Assembly (NCBI RefSeq): GCF_007859915.1
Contig: NZ_SJPM01000017.1
Coordinates: 35,739-99,738, forward strand
Origin: Neorhodopirellula pilleata
GTDB taxonomy: Bacteria; Planctomycetota; Planctomycetia; Pirellulales; Pirellulaceae
Direction: 5' to 3'
DNA: 64,000 nucleotides
In this document: positions 55,542 through 63,014 of the stretch, one piece after another
Layout of the letters: each line of letters starts with the position of its first letter
Position numbering within the stretch: the first letter of the stretch is position 1
Notes under the pieces: generated by a model
Told to the model about the DNA's origin: nothing
Database searches by the model: none
Seen by the model: only the letters and a program-made list of their open reading frames with translations
Translations under genes and position numbers: made by a program

Positions 55542-56198
55542 CCCTTGCGAAACACCTTCCCGGTCTTGAGCAACTTGTTCCTCTCCCCTTACGCCGAAGG
55601 CGTTGTTAGCCATTAGCCGGTGGTCGAGCGAAGCGAGTACCACCGGACAACAGAACGCCACATCTCCTTTGACCCCGAACGGGGACGCAGCACATTCACT
55701 CCGGATGCTGCGCCCCCGTTCGGGGTCGACGTTCATTCATTTCTTCCCAATCCACAGGTACGCTGCGCGACCTGTGGCTAATTGCTTGGATCCCTTCGGG
55801 ATGGTTGAGACAAGATTGCCGATCATCTTCCTGCCCTCAATCTTCCTGCCAGTAAACGGATGACTCAATAAGCGAACCAATCAACGGGGAGCCTGCCTAC
55901 AGGGTCATCCCCATGTTTCGGGATTCAGAGCAGTGACTCGTCCACTGGATCAAGGTGAAGCAACGTTTCAACAGGCCACCGCAAGGTGGTCTTTTCTATT
56001 GGCGGACACGATCGTCCGCCATCGCTTGCGGCACGAAGCCGCACGGGCGTTGAATCCAAAGGGAGCCGAAGGCGACGCGGCGACACGATGCCGCCCGGCT
56101 AACACAGTTGGGAAGGCCAGCGGGAACACAAGACCGATTGATTTCGATAAGCTAATCGCATTCCTTCGATTCATTTCCCATTGCCGTTTGCTCACGTC
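55542..56198. other. Region without a gene; hairpins and repeat-like words
   Basis: The 657 bp between the lipoprotein and the Rpn gene contain a strong hairpin at 55671-55727 and phrases such as GAGCGAAGCGAG and CTGTGGCTAATTGC, which read like planctomycete intergenic repeats. The 103-codon ORF at 55933 has no protein-like features and was not called. Confidence 0.6.
55671..55727. repeat. Long hairpin, GACCCCGAACGGGG / CCCCGTTCGGGGTC
   Basis: Arms GACCCCGAACGGGGACGCAGCA and TGCTGCG..CCCCGTTCGGGGTC pair around a 15-nt loop. There is no T-tract, so it looks like an interspersed palindrome, not a terminator. Confidence 0.75.
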
Positions 56199-56995
56199 AT
56201 GCTGCTTGGTATCCGTCCGACGGTCGATTTCGCGTTCAAGATGATCTTCGGCTTGCCTCAGAATTCGGCCGCCCTGATCGGGTTGCTCAACGCGATTCTC
56301 GATCTTAAGCAGCCGATCGTTGCCGTCGAGGTTCTCAACCCGTTTAGTTACCAAGAGTTTGCCGAAAGCAAATTGATCGTGCTCGACGTAAGGTGCCGCG
56401 ACGATGCCGGCCGTTGGTTGAACGTGGAAATGCAGGTTTCCGTTTACGCCGGTCTGATCGAGCGGCTCGTTTACTATGCCTGCAGCATGTACGTCGACCA
56501 ACTGTCTCCCGGAAGCAACTATGCCCTGGCGTCCCCGTCGATCTCGATCTGCCTGCTCGATCGTGTGCTTTTTGCGAAATCAGAGCAGCCACACCATCGG
56601 TTCCAAATGATCGATCGCAAGAGCGGCAAGGAGTTATCCAACGCGATCGAAGTCCATACGGTAGAATTTCCACGATCGAAATCATTTCCGCCAAAACGGA
56701 GAACAAACAAATGTATGACCAACGCGAAAAAGCCCAACGAGACTACGAATGGGCCATCTCCGGCGCCCGTGAAGAAGGACGAGAAGAAGGACGGGAGGTG
56801 GGACGAGAAGAGGGACGAGAGCTGGGACGTGAAGAGGGACTTGAGCGCGGAATCATTGCCGGTCGGATCCAGACGCTGCAAGAAATCCTCGGAGATGCAC
56901 CTACGACGACGGCTTCCTTAACTGAACTTCACCTGGATGCACTTACGACCCAACTTGCGACATTGCAGCAACGTCTCCGAGACCGCCAAGCGTAA
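56199..56995 (+). pseudogene. Rpn family nuclease, internal deletion and frame change (copy 2)
   Basis: The N-terminal half is good: MLLGIRPTVDFAFKMIFG, ALIGLLNAILDL, KLIVLDVRCRDDAGRWLNVEMQV (PD-(D/E)XK core with D..E.Q) and IEVHTVEF. At about 56665 the frame breaks and the C-terminal coil (ISAKTENKQMYDQREKAQ ... LRDRQA) continues in another frame to the TAA at 56995. The segment of roughly 70-100 residues normally between these parts is absent, so the gene carries a deletion. Copy 1 preserves only the C-terminal part. Confidence 0.8.
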
Positions 56996-56999
56996 CCCA

Positions 57000-57085
57000 A
57001 CTTCATTTACAATGATCGAAGCTGCATCTCCGATCACCCCGATCGGGTCTTGCTCCAAAGACCCGATTGCGTGTGTCGGAAGTCC
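57000..57085 (+). pseudogene. Short Rhs-tip remnant after Rpn copy 2
   Basis: The sequence following Rpn copy 2 parallels that following copy 1 (shared CCCGATCGGGTCTTGCTCCA), coding SCSKDPIACVG against SCSRDPIGYVDG. It diverges after about 57085. The shared Rpn-tail plus Rhs-tip block therefore exists twice, about 2.7 kb apart. Confidence 0.55.
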
Positions 57086-57489
57086 ACAGCATCTGGTTTG
57101 GTTTCATAATTCAAATCCGTTGCCTCCCCAACCGTCACGACGACAACCAGTGACACTCGCCACCGGTCAACAACCGTTATGCGGCTGGGATTTTGCTGCA
57201 TCTCGCGTGCGGGTTAACCGACCTTCAAGCGTTCGTAAAGGGGAGGCTCGCGCCGGGGTCAAGTTGGGTTTTCGGTTTTCGCGAGTCACTGAGTTACCGC
57301 ACTGACGCGACGAAGTCATCGCGATCTTCCAGCACGATTCGGTTTGGCATATCCGGCGAGATCGTCTACCTTGATTCGCTGATCGACGAAGTGGATGGCC
57401 GAGTCAAAGAGCTACAGGGATTCGATCAACAATATCGAATGCGCCCTGGGCCTGAAAACCGAAAGCCAAACCTGACCCCGCCGAAACCA
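57086..57489. other. 400-bp stretch without a recognisable gene
   Basis: Frames here are open in places but show no domain; one peptide (IVYLDSLIDEVDGRVKELQG) is protein-like and could be another gene fragment. I cannot assign it. Confidence 0.4.
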
Positions 57490-57886
57490 CGGGCGATAAA
57501 AAGAGGGTCGAGTGGTTTCAGGAATCCGTCGAGATGTTTGATGTCGACGTCTTCGCCGACGCTATCGAGCGGACCGGCGCGGCGTGGATCGTGTTCACGG
57601 CAACGCACCAGGGTTTCTACTGGTCCGGCCCCAACTCAGCGATCGATCGTATTTCGCCGGGACGAACCGCTGAACGTGATCTCTTAGGTGAGATCATCAA
57701 CGAACTGGACCAGCGAGGCATTCGCACGTTGTTCTATTTGCATACCGGTTGCAACGGCTACGATCCGGTGGTGTGGCGGGAAGCGGTCGGTGCGAACGAA
57801 CCGGACGGGCAGCGTTTCAGTGACAACATTGAAGCGATCCTCCGTGAGTGCAGTCTGCGGTACGGTGAAAAGCTGAAGGGCTTCGG
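57490..57886 (+). pseudogene. Glycoside-hydrolase (GH29/alpha-L-fucosidase-like) fragment
   Basis: The frame reads VEWFQESVEMFDVDVFADAIERTGAAWIVFTATHQGFYWSGPNSAID, then ERDLLGEIINELDQRGIRTLFYLHTG and ECSLRYGEKLKGF, similar to GH29-type TIM barrels, where a WFDG-like motif should follow. Instead the frame is cut at 57887 by GTAAGCG, the start of an IS66-like end. N-terminal and C-terminal parts are missing. Confidence 0.6.
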
Positions 57887-58139
57887 GTAAGCGTTCTATC
57901 TCCCCATGTTGACAGGCGGTTTAGCGTGACAGGTTTGTTTCCACCTCCAGGAGAAAACCATGAACGCGTTTCCCAATCCCGAGCTCGCCAGGCAGTGGCG
58001 TGAGCGAATCATTCTGGGGGAGGGGGGCGTTGTGCGCGGTCGGTCAAAATCAGACTCGCAATCCGCTTCGCTGCGTTTCGCAATGGCCAAACCTCAAAAC
58101 GCAGAACCGATTTCGTCCTTGGTGAATAATGCGGGTTAA
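57887..58139 (+). mobile_element. IS66-family remnant, left end and orfA start
   Basis: GTAAGCG at 57887 matches the conserved terminal bases of IS66 elements and breaks the glycoside-hydrolase frame exactly there. About 70 bp inside, AGGAG and an ATG at 57960 open a 59-codon frame (MNAFPNPELARQWRERII) that resembles the first helix of IS66 accessory ORF proteins and then turns into low-complexity sequence. The rest of the element and the right end are missing. Confidence 0.55.
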
Positions 58140-58281
58140 TGGCAGAGGCTTTGAAAACGCAATTGACAACTTGCTCTTTGGACAATCAATGCCAATGATC
58201 CGCCCAGATCAATCATCGGTCTCATGGTATGGGATCGTGTATGCACTAGGCGACGCCGGACTTTATAATTACTCCGAATAA
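58129..58281 (+). CDS. Small ORF ending just before the first attC-like site
   Basis: 50 aa from ATG 58129 (MRVNGRGFENAIDNLLFGQ ... LGDAGLYNYSE). It ends 14 nt before site A, on the same strand as the other cassette genes. It overlaps the end of the IS66 remnant, so it may be the cut 3' part of a cassette gene. No domain. Confidence 0.35.
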   Translation: MRVNGRGFENAIDNLLFGQSMPMIRPDQSSVSWYGIVYALGDAGLYNYSE

Positions 58282-58295
58282 AATACGTAAATCGC

Positions 58296-58386
58296 GACGA
58301 ACCATCGCATGCACGGGAGTGGCGGTGGCCAGTCGATTTTGAAATCAACGTCAACTCCCGCCACCCCGTGATGCGGGTCGTTCGTC
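58296..58386 (+). other. attC-like site A
   Basis: Left box GACGAAC, inner arms GCATGCACGGG and CCCGTGATGC (one extra G on the left), right box GTTCGTC; 91 bp. The middle also pairs (GGGAGTGGCGG with CCCGCCACCCC-like sequence). Nearly the same sequence as site D. Confidence 0.85.
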
Positions 58387-58638
58387 GGTGCTGGAGACCG
58401 CGAAGACCGACGCCGTCGTGTCTACGACTCCGTTGCGACGTGGGGGGCTGGATTAGTGTTCGATTAGCGCGGATTAGTGTTCCCGAAAAACAGGCTGCGC
58501 TGAACGCTAATCTGCACTAATCACACACTAATTCAACGTTAGTGATTTCCAGCATCAGGCAGTGCGATGCCTGAAATTGCTTGACGATGGCTGCGTGAGT
58601 CGGTACGATTGCGACTGTAGTGTGATCCCATTGGACAC
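58387..58638. other. Cassette A-B interior, no clear gene
   Basis: Between sites A and B there is no convincing ORF. The sequence contains GATTAGTGTT twice and near-inverted AACGCTAATC / CACTAATC words (about 58455-58540), which could form a structured RNA or be another interspersed repeat. Confidence 0.5.
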
Positions 58639-58729
58639 GACGAACTATCCCGATGCACGGCAGCGGCCAAGACGCTATTTTGGAACTTCAAACCTTTTAC
58701 CGGCCGCTCCGTGATCGGTGGTGTTATTT
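58639..58729 (+). other. attC-like site B
   Basis: Left box GACGAAC, inner arms CGATGCACGG and CCGTGATCG (extra G on the left), right box GTTATTT; 91 bp. Belongs to the same sequence family as sites F, J and K. Confidence 0.85.
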
Positions 58730-58742
58730 GCTCGGAGAATTC

Positions 58743-59072
58743 GTGAAGATCGGTTGCCAATGCGGTGCGACAATATCCGACGCGACCGACTACATCGCCC
58801 ACAAAGCACACCTCACGCCTGACCAAGAGATTTACGGCGTGTGGGATGGCGTTGACGGCGAAGTGATCGATCGGGTGGCGTCAGGTGAACTGACCGTGAA
58901 AGACGCATACATGGTATCGAGAAGGATCATGTCATCACCAACACGAACAATGTGGCAGTGTTTTGAGTGTGGGCGTCTATACATTGATGGGCCGGACGGT
59001 GAGTTGCACTGCTTTGTGCCTGAGAACGACGAAACCGAAAAGCGTATACTGCGAGCACGAGACAGCAAATAA
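58743..59072 (+). CDS. Cassette gene: small Cys-rich hypothetical protein
   Basis: 109 aa from GTG 58743, chosen because GGAG lies 6 nt upstream and the start falls just inside the cassette; longer frames would read through attC site B. Features: CQCG near the start and CFECGRLYIDGPDGELHCF near the end, possibly a zinc-binding ribbon. The TAA stop overlaps the left box of site C. No family recognised. Confidence 0.7.
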   Translation: MKIGCQCGATISDATDYIAHKAHLTPDQEIYGVWDGVDGEVIDRVASGELTVKDAYMVSRRIMSSPTRTMWQCFECGRLYIDGPDGELHCFVPENDETEKRILRARDSK

Positions 59073-59177
59073 CAATGCGGTGAACGGGAGTAATGTGCTC
59101 TCCGCTACGGCGGTATGGCTACGCCATTTTACCGCCTCCGCTACGAGCCCATTACCCCGTTACCGCTGGCGTTCGTC
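59067..59177 (+). other. attC-like site C
   Basis: Left box AAATAAC, inner arms GCGGTGAACGGG and CCCGTTACCGC (extra G), right box GTTCGTC; 111 bp, longer than the others because of a larger middle loop. AAATAAC is the reverse complement of GTTATTT in site B. Confidence 0.85.
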
Positions 59178-59208
59178 GGACGAGAGCACCCATACGCCAG
59201 GACAATCA

Positions 59209-59532
59209 ATGCCTCATCCATTCATCCTCGTTCTGCATTTTCCACCCGAGTCGCCACTGACCAGCGCAGACATTGAGGACGACATTGCTGAGGCCGTTGG
59301 GAATCCGCGGGACGACGAGGATGCCGATCACATCGTGGACGGAAACGAGATCGGTGACGCGATCGAAATATTTGTGTTTACGCGTAATCCCGCCGACGCA
59401 TTGGAACTATGCAAGCCTCTCCTGCAAGAGGCAGGGCTGCTTGATACAATGATTGCCGCGACTCGAAAGGTGGACGGAGAGAGATTTGAAGTCCTGCATC
59501 CTTCGACGTACCAAGGTGAGTTCCGCCTTTGA
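59209..59532 (+). CDS. Cassette gene: hypothetical acidic protein
   Basis: 107 aa from ATG 59209 (MPHPFILVLHFPPESPLTSAD). Acidic, with DIEDDIAEAV and DDEDADHIVDGNEIG; size and charge resemble immunity-type proteins, but no family is recognised. The frame upstream runs back through attC site C and was not used. The stop lies 12 nt before site D. Confidence 0.65.
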   Translation: MPHPFILVLHFPPESPLTSADIEDDIAEAVGNPRDDEDADHIVDGNEIGDAIEIFVFTRNPADALELCKPLLQEAGLLDTMIAATRKVDGERFEVLHPSTYQGEFRL

Positions 59533-59543
59533 TGTGAAGGTCC

Positions 59544-59634
59544 GACGAACCATCGCATGCACGGGATTGGCGGTGGCCATCGGATTTTGAATACAACGTC
59601 AACTCCCGCCACCCCGTGATGCGGGGCGTTATGT
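59544..59634 (+). other. attC-like site D
   Basis: Left box GACGAAC, inner arms GCATGCACGGG and CCCGTGATGC, right box GTTATGT; 91 bp. Sister of site A with a different right box. Confidence 0.85.
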
Positions 59635-59664
59635 CACTAAGGAATCGTCTTCACGGAGGTGAAA

Positions 59665-60675
59665 GTGTTTGATGATGTAATCCGCCAGCTTCGTCACCTC
59701 GAACGCGGTGTTCAGGTACCAATCAAGCTGGAGCTTGACGACAACGGCTATCTTGATCGTGTCTGCCCGTCCGACGAATGCGGGACACACTTCAAGGTCT
59801 TGTTCGACGATTGGCGCGATATCGTACGCGACGAAGAAGTGTTCTGCCCGCTGTGTCGACACGATGCGGAATCGGACGAATGGAACACACCCGAACAGGC
59901 CAAATACATCGAAGAAGCGGCGCACGCCTACGTCCAGAAACAACTTGGACAGGCATTCAAATCTGACTCCCGGAAATTCAATCGGAAGCAAAACCGAAAC
60001 AGCTTCATTCAGATGTCAATGTCGTACAAGCAGGGGCGGATTCCTGTTCCTGTGCCCGCAATGGCAACGGACATAATGACTCAAGAATTCCAATGTGGTG
60101 AATGCGCGTGTCGGTATTCCTCTGTCGGAGCGGCGTTCTTTTGTCCATCTTGCGGCAACAATTCGGTGCTCGAAACGTTCTCCAACTCCGTGCAAACCGT
60201 CAAGAAGACGCTCGAAGCGCTTTCAGCGATTCGTGATGCATTGATCGAATCAACCGACGAAAACGTTGCGGAAGATTCAATCCGGCACATCTGCGAAAAC
60301 GGCTTGGTCAAAATCGTGTCATCATTTCAACGCTTCGCAGAGGCTTGTTTTTACAAACTCCCAAACGCTAGCACATTTACCGTTCGTCGCAATCTGTTCC
60401 AGAATCTAACGGAATCTGACACGATATGGCGCGACGCAACGGGGACTGGTTACACCGATATATTGGACGCCAACGAATACCAATCGCTATCACTTTATTT
60501 CCAGCAACGGCACGTTCTCGCACATTTGGACGGCATCGTCGATCAACAATACATCGACCGATCAAATGACCGCCGATTTGACGTTGGCCAACGACTTACT
60601 ATTGCTGAGTCAGCAGTCGCCAACCTTGCGGCCGTAATCGACAAGCTTGCGGTCGGACTCATCGCGCTAACGTGA
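59665..60675 (+). CDS. Cassette gene: double zinc-ribbon protein with HEPN-like C-terminus
   Basis: 336 aa from GTG 59665, with GGAGG 5 nt upstream; GTG 59659 would lie on the Shine-Dalgarno. Two zinc ribbons: C34/C39 with C61/C64, and C144/C147 with C160/C163. The C-terminal 150 residues are helical and contain FQQRHVLAHLDGIVDQQYID. Its R282-x4-H287 fits the Rx4-6H signature of HEPN RNases, and the following GIVD..YI is common in that class. It may be an RNase-type defence or stress protein; this rests on the motif only. Largest gene of the array. Confidence 0.65.
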   Translation: MFDDVIRQLRHLERGVQVPIKLELDDNGYLDRVCPSDECGTHFKVLFDDWRDIVRDEEVFCPLCRHDAESDEWNTPEQAKYIEEAAHAYVQKQLGQAFKSDSRKFNRKQNRNSFIQMSMSYKQGRIPVPVPAMATDIMTQEFQCGECACRYSSVGAAFFCPSCGNNSVLETFSNSVQTVKKTLEALSAIRDALIESTDENVAEDSIRHICENGLVKIVSSFQRFAEACFYKLPNASTFTVRRNLFQNLTESDTIWRDATGTGYTDILDANEYQSLSLYFQQRHVLAHLDGIVDQQYIDRSNDRRFDVGQRLTIAESAVANLAAVIDKLAVGLIALT

Positions 60676-60765
60676 CATAACAAAGCGGTGAACGGGAGCC
60701 GCCGATGACGTCCAATTTGAAGTTATAGCTCTTTCGCGGCGGCCCCGTTACCGCCGTCGTTCGTC
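60675..60765 (+). other. attC-like site E
   Basis: Left box ACATAAC (reverse complement of GTTATGT in site D), inner arms GCGGTGAACGGG and CCCGTTACCGC, right box GTTCGTC; 91 bp. The preceding gene's TGA ends on its first base. Confidence 0.85.
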
Positions 60766-60974
60766 GGTGCTGCAACGCCCGTCCCCGGCCCGAATCCAGG
60801 ACTGAATCAACACTCGTTGAACACTGGTTCGCCAACGTTCGATACACTGGCATGCGGCCAAACGCGTTCGAACTGTCGCCGTTGGGACACGACGAACAAT
60901 CCGATCCACGGCAGCGGCCAAGACGCCGTTTTGAAACTTCAAACTTTTACTAGGCCGCTCCGTGATCGGTGGCG
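60760..60974 (+). repeat. 215-bp cassette without convincing ORF, copy 1
   Basis: Starts TTCGTCGGTGCTGCAACGCCCG and ends in site F. Copies 2 and 3 are at 62537-62751 and 62752-62967. TTGAAC (60817) and GATACACT (60841) are spaced about like promoter boxes, 18 bp apart; a weak sigma-70 promoter is possible. Short frames exist on both strands (MRPNAFELSPLGHDE on plus; VYRT.ANQCS on minus), but neither is clearly a gene. Confidence 0.75.
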
Positions 60975-60980
60975 TTCGCC
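60891..60980 (+). other. attC-like site F
   Basis: Left box GACGAAC, inner arms CGATCCACGG and CCGTGATCG, right box GTTCGCC; 90 bp. The extra base in the left arm is C here, G in sister site B. Confidence 0.8.
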
Positions 60981-61018
60981 GACGAAAATTTGATCCGTGA
61001 TCAGTAACGTGAAAACAC

Positions 61019-61423
61019 ATGCCTGTTCAATACGCGAAGACATACATTGACCGCGCAGTTGACGCGAATGATCTGTCGACGCTTTACAACTTGATCAACG
61101 TCCTTGATGCCGAACGTGACTTGGCAGAACCGCTACGCTTGTTCCTGCGTCTCTGGGAATGGATTGGGTCGACACGCTCTGGGGTCTGGCAATACTACGA
61201 GAACGTTCGGATTTCTGACTTCAACTCAATCGCGGCAATGATGGATCGGTGCCAATTGACGGAAATCGCCGCTCGGTACAGGGCTGGAATGGAATGCTGG
61301 GAAGAACCACGCTATTGTGACGACTTGGATAAATGGATCGACACCAACGAATCAATGCTCGAAGAGACTGCGATCCGGCTCATTAAACCACACCGCGAGC
61401 AACTCTACCCGAGCAAAGACTGA
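61019..61423 (+). CDS. Cassette gene: DUF4375-like protein
   Basis: 134 aa from ATG 61019. The central part SGVWQYYENVRISDFNSIAAMMDRCQ and the end LDKWIDTNESMLEETAIRLI are like the DUF4375 (DMP19-type) fold, which occurs in immunity-type proteins. The match is by eye only. It ends 13 nt before site G. Confidence 0.55.
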   Translation: MPVQYAKTYIDRAVDANDLSTLYNLINVLDAERDLAEPLRLFLRLWEWIGSTRSGVWQYYENVRISDFNSIAAMMDRCQLTEIAARYRAGMECWEEPRYCDDLDKWIDTNESMLEETAIRLIKPHREQLYPSKD

Positions 61424-61436
61424 CGAAACAAAACGC

Positions 61437-61527
61437 GGCGAACCAAGCGATGAACCGAAGTCGCGGAGCCGTCGTTTTTGACAATGGGAAATCATTCGCC
61501 GCGACTCGGTTATCGCGGTCGTTCTGG
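61437..61527 (+). other. attC-like site G
   Basis: Left box GGCGAAC (reverse complement of GTTCGCC in site F), inner arms GCGATGAACCGA and TCGGTTATCGC, right box GTTCTGG; 91 bp. Confidence 0.85.
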
Positions 61528-61595
61528 CGAAGCCCACGTGCTCGTGCTCAGTCGCGTAGCGACGGTGCTCGTAATCGTAATCGGAACCAGCCCTG

Positions 61596-61930
61596 ATGAC
61601 TGTGCAATCCTTCGACCACGAACGACTCGACGTGTATCGTTTATCGATCGATTACATACTCGCAAACAATGGCTTTGTACCGTAATTCAGGCCGTGCTGG
61701 TGACGACCAAAGGCAACAGCAATCATGATGAATCTGCGATGAAAGTGATGCAGTATCGGATCGAGGCGATGCCGACTCGGATGGCAATGAAATTCGATGG
61801 TGTCGCCGAGTCGAGCGCAGAGTATGATGTCGAGAATGCTGGAATCGATTACGATAACGAGCACCGCGTCGCTGAGTACGAGCACGAGACGCAAAACCAA
61901 AGAAACGCCAGAACAATGCCGTGCACCTAA
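61596..61930 (+). pseudogene. Cassette gene remnant: four-helix-bundle protein, internal deletion
   Basis: ATG 61596 opens MTVQSFDHERLDVYRLSIDYI, the start of a planctomycete-type four-helix-bundle (23S rRNA intervening-sequence-like) protein, and stops after 29 codons. A different frame then gives its C-terminal part: MQYRIEAMPTRMAMKFDGVAES, ending at 61930. The middle (about 60 residues) is missing. The stop lies inside site H. Confidence 0.65.
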
Positions 61931-61998
61931 GCGGCCGAATGGACGTTTACATCAACACTAAATCAACTCCGGCCGCTAGGTGACGGCTAGCGTTACCC
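61908..61998 (+). other. attC-like site H
   Basis: Left box CCAGAAC (reverse complement of GTTCTGG in site G), inner arms GCCGTGCACCTA and TAGGTGACGGC, right box GTTACCC; 91 bp. Confidence 0.85.
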
Positions 61999-62078
61999 GA
62001 CAAAACTCATAACGCGATGGACATGCGTCATCCGGCGATTTGCGTCGCGACGGATACGACCGCTGATCGAAAGGCAAC

Positions 62079-62456
62079 ATGAAATTTGAACTCCCCGGTC
62101 AGTTGCGTGGCCCGGAATGCCGACGAGTGATTTCCCTCGCGATTGCACTTCGTCGTCGCTTGGAGCCTTGGTCTGCTTCCATTATTCACTCGGATATAGA
62201 CACACTTTCGATCGTGCTGCGTATAGATGGCTCGCTCGGCACGTTCGGCCCTCCCGGCGTCGAGGGTGTGGCGGTCAATTCTGGCGTACTTGCATGCGAT
62301 TTGGTGATCGAGGATTTTGGCTGGGATGGCGTGTCGGATGATCGGATTGACTCAATACTTGCCGAACGTGTCGTTGATGCAATTGCTGAGTGTTTTCGCC
62401 ATGTCGGCTTGCCAGCACCATCCGCTGACCTTTTGGAAGTCGCAGACGGCGGGTAA
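62079..62456 (+). CDS. Cassette gene: hypothetical 125-aa protein
   Basis: 125 aa from ATG 62079 (MKFELPGQLRGPECRRVISLA). Mixed alpha/beta look, VLACDLVIEDFGWDGVSDDRIDS in the second half. No family recognised. Its TAA stop is inside the left box GGGTAAC of site I. Confidence 0.65.
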   Translation: MKFELPGQLRGPECRRVISLAIALRRRLEPWSASIIHSDIDTLSIVLRIDGSLGTFGPPGVEGVAVNSGVLACDLVIEDFGWDGVSDDRIDSILAERVVDAIAECFRHVGLPAPSADLLEVADGG

Positions 62457-62542
62457 CCATCGCGTGAACCGGAGAACGCGAGCTGAGCGATTTGGCCGTT
62501 AGAGACTTTCCCTCGCGTTCCCGGTTACGCGTACCGTTCGTC
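62451..62542 (+). other. attC-like site I
   Basis: Left box GGGTAAC (reverse complement of GTTACCC in site H), inner arms CGCGTGAACCGG and CCGGTTACGCG, right box GTTCGTC; 92 bp. Confidence 0.85.
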
Positions 62543-62751
62543 GGTGCTGCAACGCCCGTCCCCGGCCCGAATCCAGGACTGAATCGACGCTCGTTGAACA
62601 CTGGTTCGCCCACGTTCGATACACTGCCATGCGGCCAAACTCGTTCGAACTGTCGCCGTTGGGACACGACGAACTATCCGATCCACGGCCGCGGCCAGGA
62701 CGACTTTTTACAACTTCCAACCTTTCACCGGCCGCTCCGTAATCGGTGGTG
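62537..62751 (+). repeat. 215-bp cassette without convincing ORF, copy 2
   Basis: Same length as copy 1 and roughly 90 percent identical by eye. It is directly followed by copy 3. Contains the same TTGAAC and GATACACT words and ends in site J. Confidence 0.75.
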
Positions 62752-62757
62752 TTCGTC
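62668..62757 (+). other. attC-like site J
   Basis: Left box GACGAAC, inner arms CGATCCACGG and CCGTAATCG (one mismatch), right box GTTCGTC; 90 bp. Confidence 0.8.
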
Positions 62758-62967
62758 GGTGCTGCAACGCCCGGCCCCGACCCGAATCCAGGACTGAGTC
62801 AACGCTCATTGAACACTGGTTCGCCCACGTTCGATACACTGACATGCGGCCAAACTCGCTCGAACTGTCGCCGTTGGGACACGACGAACTATCCCGATCC
62901 ACGGCAGCGGCCAGGACGCTATATTACAACTTCCAACTTTTCACCGGCCGCTCCGTGATCGGCGGTG
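62752..62967 (+). repeat. 216-bp cassette without convincing ORF, copy 3
   Basis: Tandem with copy 2 and ends in site K. The plus-strand short frame MRPNSLELSPLGHDE here stays open into the next cassette only because of the phase of site K. Confidence 0.75.
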
Positions 62968-62973
62968 TTCCCC
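62883..62973 (+). other. attC-like site K
   Basis: Left box GACGAAC, inner arms CGATCCACGG and CCGTGATCG, right box GTTCCCC; 91 bp. Confidence 0.8.
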
Positions 62974-63014
62974 GACTGAAGAATCACCGAGTTGCGAGTC
63001 TGCTGTCACCTCAA

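Noticed and set aside
55933..56244. 103-aa ORF upstream of Rpn copy 2
   Set aside because: It overlaps the Rpn start in another frame and its sequence looks like translated intergenic repeat words.
61641..61916. Minus-strand ORFs in cassette G-H
   Set aside because: They are antisense to the four-helix-bundle remnant, which is recognisable on the plus strand.
60659..62902. Minus-strand frames (VYRT.ANQCS type) in the three ORF-less cassettes
   Set aside because: They cross the GTT borders into neighbouring cassettes, and the differences between copies include non-conservative changes; kept only as a note.
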